64,000 nucleotides of DNA from JAHCHG01 sp041745765. Its GTDB lineage: Bacteria; Acidobacteriota; Blastocatellia; Pyrinomonadales; Pyrinomonadaceae. Under the pieces are notes generated by a model. The model made no database searches, was not told where the DNA came from, and was given only the letters and a program-made list of their open reading frames with translations. Each line of letters opens with the position of its first letter. Position 1 is the stretch's first letter. Shown in pieces: positions 59,808-64,000 of this stretch. Position numbers and translations under genes: made by a program. The stretch is from NCBI GenBank assembly GCA_041745765.1, contig JBGTIH010000180.1, positions 124,001-188,000 of the forward strand, in the 5' to 3' direction.

Positions 59808-61457
59808 TTAATTCCGCTGTCTCAATTCCTTCGGAAGTTCTTTGTCAACCGCCGGACGTGCTTTGAGTTCGGCAAGTTCCCAAAGTGTCAGGAAAACCGT
59901 CCGCGTAACCTTTTCCATTTTTTGATAATCAATCTTATCGGGATGATCGCCCGGTTGATGATAATCTTCGTGAACGCCGTCAAACCAAAAAACGACCGGA
60001 ATTCCGTTGTCCGCATAATGAAAATGATCCGAACGGAAAAAGAATCGGTTTGGGTCTTTCGGATCGTCGTATTTGTAATTGTAACTCATTTTCAGATACG
60101 AATCGTTGACCGTTCTCGTAACTTCACCGAGTTTTGAACTCATCATTTCCGAGCCGATTACATAAATTTCATTTGCGCCGGAAAGCTCGGCATTGCGCAG
60201 ATCAGTGTCGTTTGGAGTCTTGCTTCGTCCGATCATATCAAGATTAAGCTGAGCGACGACATTTTTTATATTAACTGTCGGAAATTTATTGAAATATTCG
60301 CTTCCCCACAAACCTTTTTCTTCGCCCGTGTGCCAGACAAAAAGTGTTGAACGCTTCGGACGAACCTTCGATTTTGCCAAAGCTTCGGCAATCGCCAAAA
60401 CCGCAACCGTTCCCGAACCGTCATCGTCCGCACCGTTCCAGATTTTATCTTCGCCTTTTGCCAGCGGATTTATGCCGACGTGATCGTAATGCGCTCCGAT
60501 GGCGACCATTTCATTTTTCAAAACCGGATCGCTGCCTTCCCAAAGTGCGACGACATTCTGCGTCATTGCCGGAGTCGGCTTTACGGCAACCGCGTAATTA
60601 GCCGTTTTCTTTAAGGCAAATGCAGAATTATCGGTAAAACTTTTCTCTTCGCCTTGAAACATTTTTTCGGCAGTTTCCTTGGAAATTGTCATCGTCGGAA
60701 CGCCGCCGCCGCGCGGTTGTCTACCTTCAGCGGCAAATTTGTCAACGCTCGGTCTGCCTTTTCCGGTTTCCTGACGAAATAAATCCCAGCGATTTTCGAC
60801 ATCGCTCGATGCGATAATTATCAAACCTTTCGCGCCTTTCATCCGCGCATAGAACTGCGGCGGCATAATATCAACGCCGAAACGCCCCAGTTTGCCCGAA
60901 AAAAGGTCTTCCTGCGTGATGCCTTCGGGATAATCACTTTCGCTGAAAACCACGAGAGTTTTATCTTTCACATCTACACCGGCAAGCGCGTCAATGTTTT
61001 TCGATTTTACAAGCCAGCCGTTTCCGCCGAAAACCAGAGGCGAATCGGCGATATTTGCCGTTGCCGGACTTGCAAAAAAATCTCTGCCGTAACGCATTTT
61101 TTCGCCGCCGATCTCAAGCATCGTATTTGCCGTATCGGTATTATTGATGGTTAAAGCGATTTTTTGAAAATAAGTTCCGTTATCTCCGGCGGGTTTTACG
61201 CCCCAGCGCGACAACATCATCGCCATAAATTCCGCCGTCAGATCAAGACCGCGCGAAGGCGTATCGCGTCCTTCCATCGCGTCCGATGCAACAAAATATA
61301 AATATTCACTCAGCTGTTTTGCCGTAATTGTTTCCGCCGCATTTCGTGCGGGCGATTTAGCTTTGGTCGCTGTCTGCGCCGCGACAAAAGCCGGAAACAC
61401 AAACGTCAGTGTTAAAACTAACGCAATAAACTTTTTCTTAAACAAATTTTTTCTCAT
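59808..61457 (-). CDS. Secreted M28 zinc aminopeptidase with PA-type insert
   Basis: Encodes 549 residues. A signal peptide ends at FVAAQ. The middle has a PA-like domain (VDVKDKTLVVFSESDYPEGITQEDLF). The M28 peptidase domain shows GAHYDHVG (His), NGADDDGSGTVAVLAIAEAL (Asp), HTGEEKGLWGSEYF (Glu, Glu), LNLDMIGR (Asp) and DYHQPGDHPDKI (His), so two zinc sites are complete. It probably acts as an exported aminopeptidase. The gene is convergent with the secreted protein at 58.6 kb. Confidence 0.94.
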   Translation of the reverse strand: MRKNLFKKKFIALVLTLTFVFPAFVAAQTATKAKSPARNAAETITAKQLSEYLYFVASDAMEGRDTPSRGLDLTAEFMAMMLSRWGVKPAGDNGTYFQKIALTINNTDTANTMLEIGGEKMRYGRDFFASPATANIADSPLVFGGNGWLVKSKNIDALAGVDVKDKTLVVFSESDYPEGITQEDLFSGKLGRFGVDIMPPQFYARMKGAKGLIIIASSDVENRWDLFRQETGKGRPSVDKFAAEGRQPRGGGVPTMTISKETAEKMFQGEEKSFTDNSAFALKKTANYAVAVKPTPAMTQNVVALWEGSDPVLKNEMVAIGAHYDHVGINPLAKGEDKIWNGADDDGSGTVAVLAIAEALAKSKVRPKRSTLFVWHTGEEKGLWGSEYFNKFPTVNIKNVVAQLNLDMIGRSKTPNDTDLRNAELSGANEIYVIGSEMMSSKLGEVTRTVNDSYLKMSYNYKYDDPKDPNRFFFRSDHFHYADNGIPVVFWFDGVHEDYHQPGDHPDKIDYQKMEKVTRTVFLTLWELAELKARPAVDKELPKELRQRN

Positions 61458-61581
61458 TTTTTCTCCGAAAGATTGATAACTGCAAATAAAAATAAAGACT
61501 AATTTTTAACTTAAGACTTACATACTTCCTGCCTAATTTCTTTTATTTGAAGCGTTTCAACAATTTAATGTTGTTAATTTT

Positions 61582-62409
61582 TTACGCACCGCTCGTTTTA
61601 ATTGTTTCGTTTCTGACGGCGACGACCGCAATTTTTTTGTCATTGGCGAGTTTGAGCATTTCTTCACGATCAAAGATCAAAGTTTTTCCGGCGTTTAAGC
61701 AAAGACACGTAGCTCCGGCTTCGATCATTGCGTGTATTGTCGGAACGCCGACGACCGGAACATCGAACCGCATATCTTGATCAGGTTTAGCGACTTTTAC
61801 AACCGTCAGTTTGCCGCGAGCAAGCTCCCCGGCACGTTTTATCGTCGCGTCCGTGCCTTCCATCGCTTCAATTGCCACACAGGCTTTGGCGCGAACGACG
61901 ATTGTTTGTCCGAGATCGAGCCGCGCGATTTCGTTGGCGATCCTTAAACCATATTCGATATTTTCCAATTCGTTTTTGTCCGGCGCACGTTTCGACAAAA
62001 CGCCTTCTTGAGCCAGTTGGTCTTGAATAAAATACGTCGAATCAATCAGTTCGATGCCTTCTTTGGCAAGTTCGTCGGCGATTCCGCCGATCAGTGAATC
62101 GGTATTTCTCTGCGGCAGATTCCAGAGCATTTTTGCCATTCGCAGATCGGGAAATGCGCCGCTGAAAATCTGTATGTGCTTGACCTGTCCCGCCATTATC
62201 GCTTTTTCAACGCCTTCGTTTTTGAAAAATTTGATCATTTTTCCGAGTTGCCCGATGCCGACCCAGATGAATTTTTCGGCGACTTCTTCAATTCGTTTAT
62301 CGGTTTCTTCTTTGATAGCAACAACCGATAAAGACGCACATTCTTTACGTGCGCCTTCAACGACGAGAAATGGAAATGAACCGTTTCCGGCAATCAAACC
62401 GTATTTCAT
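61582..62409 (-). CDS. lpxI: UDP-2,3-diacylglucosamine hydrolase LpxI
   Basis: Encodes 275 residues. The family pattern (formerly DUF1009) is recognisable: MKYGLIAGNGSFPFLVVEGARK, WVGIGQLGKMIKFFKNEGVEKAIMAGQVKH, NTDSLIGGIADELAKEGIELIDSTYF, VVRAKACVAIEAMEGTDATIKRAGEL, FDVPVVGVPTIHAMIEAGATCLCLNAGKTLIFDREEMLKLA. LpxI cleaves UDP-diacylglucosamine to lipid X in the lipid A pathway and replaces LpxH in some bacteria. Its presence supports an outer membrane with lipid A. No other lpx gene is next to it. Confidence 0.93.
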   Translation of the reverse strand: MKYGLIAGNGSFPFLVVEGARKECASLSVVAIKEETDKRIEEVAEKFIWVGIGQLGKMIKFFKNEGVEKAIMAGQVKHIQIFSGAFPDLRMAKMLWNLPQRNTDSLIGGIADELAKEGIELIDSTYFIQDQLAQEGVLSKRAPDKNELENIEYGLRIANEIARLDLGQTIVVRAKACVAIEAMEGTDATIKRAGELARGKLTVVKVAKPDQDMRFDVPVVGVPTIHAMIEAGATCLCLNAGKTLIFDREEMLKLANDKKIAVVAVRNETIKTSGA

Positions 62410-62593
62410 TACCTTTTTTTAGCGAAGAAAAATCTTTTTTGAACAGGATTTTGCTTTGATTTACTGTTTTCCAAAGCAAAAGCAAATCTCATTTAATCCC
62501 AAATTTAGCCTAATCAAAAGTGTTTGTGCAACTTAGCTTTTGCTCTTTATGCACACGAACTAAAATGATTATTCCATAACAAAAAAAGAAAAT

Positions 62594-62627
62594 CGGAGAG
62601 GTCAGATAAATTTATCTGACCTCTCCG
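62594..62627. terminator. 34-base perfect palindrome, terminator of the Bax-inhibitor gene
   Basis: CGGAGAGGTCAGATAAA and its complement abut with no loop. On the minus strand the palindrome is followed by a T-rich run (ATTTTCTTTTTTTG), so it suits a terminator for the gene at 62672. Confidence 0.85.
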
Positions 62628-62671
62628 TAGTGAATTTAACAGACCGTTAAATTATTCGTTGAATAACATTT

Positions 62672-63391
62672 TTAGTCGTCGTTGCCGCCCATAAAGATTT
62701 GCAGAACATACCAGAATAAAAGCGCGACGCTGGCAAATAAGCCCAAAGAAGCGGCAACGTGCTGGTTGGGATTGTAATGATGCAGCATATTCGACGTTTC
62801 ATAAAGAATCGCCGCTCCGGCAAATCCAACCATAATAAAGGCGAAAACACTGCCTAAACTAAAGCCGAAAATAATTCCCGATGCGATAAATCCGAGCGCA
62901 ACGAAACCGCCGATTGCCAGAATCGGTCCTAAAAATGAAAAATCCTTTTGTGTGATAAAAACGACCGCCGTCAAACCGGCGAATAAGCCGAGTGTAACGA
63001 CTCCGGCTTGAGCAATCATTTCCGTGCTGTTGGAATATTGCGATGCAACAAACAACAGCGGCAGAAAGATTATTGATTGGGCAACGGTATAAAGCGTTAA
63101 ACCCATATACTGCATCGGTTTTGATGTCGTTGATCTTGCCCACGACTGCGCGAGCCACGAAACGCCCATAAATGCGCCCAAGACGATCAACCAGTTCCAA
63201 CCGCCGGTCATTGTCATGGCAAGCGATTGGGCGGTGTCCGTATTTATGAGAACGGAAACAAGCCCCGCAAAAACGAGAAGCGCAAGTGCGACGTGGGCGT
63301 ATGTTTTGCGAATAAAAGATGCGCGTTCCGCCGGCATCGCGTCAGCGACGGAACTACCGAAAGTGCTTGAATATGTAGTGTCTGTGTTCAT
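62672..63391 (-). CDS. Bax inhibitor-1/YccA-family membrane protein
   Basis: Encodes 239 residues with seven hydrophobic helices. The family pattern is present: FIRKTYAHVALALLVFAGLVSVLI, then MSWLAQSWARSTTS-like, QYMGLTLYTVAQSIIFLPLL, TLGLFAGLTAVVFITQKDFSFLG, ALGFIASGIIFGFSLGSVFAFIMVGFAGAAILYETSNMLHHY (with the conserved acidic residue). The family conducts or senses calcium or protons in membranes. The C-terminus GGNDD is acidic, as in this family. Confidence 0.92.
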   Translation of the reverse strand: MNTDTTYSSTFGSSVADAMPAERASFIRKTYAHVALALLVFAGLVSVLINTDTAQSLAMTMTGGWNWLIVLGAFMGVSWLAQSWARSTTSKPMQYMGLTLYTVAQSIIFLPLLFVASQYSNSTEMIAQAGVVTLGLFAGLTAVVFITQKDFSFLGPILAIGGFVALGFIASGIIFGFSLGSVFAFIMVGFAGAAILYETSNMLHHYNPNQHVAASLGLFASVALLFWYVLQIFMGGNDD

Positions 63392-63529
63392 TTTTTTTAT
63401 TTAATTCTCCCTCAGAAAAATTCTTGCAACTATGATGCAAAAAGCACCGGAAAATCTGTCTGATGCTTTACATTCTACGAGATTTTCGGCGAAAAAACCA
63501 GTTGAATTATTCGACTTTTAATAAAGATT

Positions 63530-63850
63530 TCATAAATACCAATCTTCGTGAAGCGAATCGCGGTGACACGCCAAACAGCTTGTCCAACGCCATTGATGCT
63601 TGCAGCCCGGACATTTTCCGCGTGTGTCGAAAGTATTCCAACTCGTTCCGCAGCCGCCGAAATAAAATTCCGGTGCGCCGGCGGACGAACAATACCAACG
63701 GCTCGTTTTCTGCGGCTGCCATTTGCAGAGCGGACAGCGTATGCGGTTGAATTCATCCGCGTCATCCGCCGAAATCTTGTCTTCGATAATTTTCTGCGTG
63801 TCGGGATTTTTCTGAAAAAATATTAAGGGAATCCAAAAATCAAAAGTCAT
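63530..63850 (-). CDS. Zinc-ribbon protein of unknown function
   Basis: Encodes 106 residues. Several Cys pairs suggest zinc binding: CPLCKWQPQKTSRWYC, FGGCGTSWNTFDTRGKCPGCKHQWRWTSCLACHRDSLHEDWY. The start ATG at 63850 lies 9 bases after the stop of the partial membrane protein upstream, so they form an operon. Role unknown. Confidence 0.75.
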   Translation of the reverse strand: MTFDFWIPLIFFQKNPDTQKIIEDKISADDADEFNRIRCPLCKWQPQKTSRWYCSSAGAPEFYFGGCGTSWNTFDTRGKCPGCKHQWRWTSCLACHRDSLHEDWYL

Positions 63851-63859
63851 AGAAGTTTT

Positions 63860-64000
63860 TCAGCGTTTTCTCTGCCAAAAGAAAAAGGCGATTCCGGCTA
63901 TAATTAAAACAAAGATTACAGAAACAACCGAAGCGGAAACCACCAAGACTAAATCGCGGCTGAACGAAGAACTTTCAGAGTCCGTTTGATCCTTGTCCGA
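63860..64000 (-). CDS. C-terminal end of a membrane protein (5' end outside window)
   Basis: The last 46 residues are visible, read from the window edge on the minus strand: SDKDQTDSESSSFSRDLV, then a hydrophobic helix (LVVSASVVSVIFVLIIAGIAFFFW) and the basic end QRKR before the stop at 63860. This looks like a C-terminal membrane anchor with a cytoplasmic basic tail. The rest of the gene lies beyond the window. Confidence 0.65.
   Translation of the reverse strand, partial: SDKDQTDSESSSFSRDLVLVVSASVVSVIFVLIIAGIAFFFWQRKR

Noticed and set aside
63425..63460. Sigma-54 promoter on the minus strand before the Bax-inhibitor gene
   Set aside because: CGGTGC and TTTTTGCA are present but the GG-GC spacing is 8 bases, not 10.

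Overview
The window looks like a chromosomal segment of a Gram-negative bacterium of the phylum Acidobacteriota, probably class Blastocatellia. This is inferred from gene content, not from a marker gene. Outer-membrane clues are two large TonB-dependent receptors (one with an Oar-type carboxypeptidase-like N-terminal domain), LpxI of lipid A synthesis and an outer-membrane beta-barrel protein. Other clues are hrcA-grpE-dnaK-dnaJ in one cluster, FG-GAP/VCBS and NHL-repeat proteins, a secreted TPR-CHAT protein and many secreted proteins or lipoproteins. No rRNA or tRNA gene, CRISPR array, prophage or intact insertion sequence was seen. Base composition is moderate and drops visibly in some accessory genes (1.8-2.8, 33.6-34.4 and 44.1-44.5 kb).

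Layout. 0-4 kb: the end of a TonB receptor, a MazEF-like toxin-antitoxin pair, a small secreted protein and a class I aminotransferase. 4.0-4.7 kb: a gene-free stretch with two palindromic elements and a sigma-54 promoter. 4.7-9.5 kb: a signalling operon of a FecR-domain protein, an NtrC-type sigma-54 activator and a CHASE2-PAS histidine kinase. 9.6-17.7 kb: a sigma-54 promoter before a small secreted protein, then a fused glycosidase-glycosyltransferase, an Oar-like receptor and an MsbA-like ABC exporter. 17.8-23 kb: two glycosyltransferase-type proteins, a PIG-L deacetylase and an FG-GAP protein. 23-25.6 kb: a BON lipoprotein, a two-PDZ protein and a coiled-coil lipoprotein. 25.7-30.8 kb: the heat-shock cluster on the minus strand. 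31-43 kb: a SprT-like protein, lipoproteins, an acyl ligase-ACP-acyltransferase fusion, a lipid kinase, an M24 peptidase, an orphan Phd antitoxin and an NHL-M23 protein. 43.2-43.8 kb: a large nested palindrome. 44-49.4 kb: uvrA, an antitoxin beside a frameshifted VapC toxin, a small sigma-54-linked protein and xseB. 49.4-64 kb: a secreted TPR-CHAT protein, a DUF2085 membrane protein, a subtilase, a sigma-54-linked Arg/Asp/Asn-rich secreted protein, rsmI, a beta-barrel protein, an M28 peptidase, lpxI, a Bax-inhibitor-1 protein, a zinc-ribbon protein and the tail of a membrane protein.

Two patterns tie the window together. First, three near-consensus -24/-12 promoters and one weaker one (about 4.65, 9.63, 48.61 and 55.64 kb) stand before the FecR operon and before small proteins, three of the four first genes having signal peptides. 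The window encodes a matching sigma-54 activator, so this may be one envelope-linked regulon that also controls its own regulator. Second, 7-bp tandem repeats occur between genes and in frame inside at least four protein genes (aminotransferase, UvrA, acyl ligase and CHAT protein). Because 7 bp and 3-base codons share no factor, each unit set reads as a 7-residue peptide repeat. These repeats and the large palindromes are the most unusual features seen.
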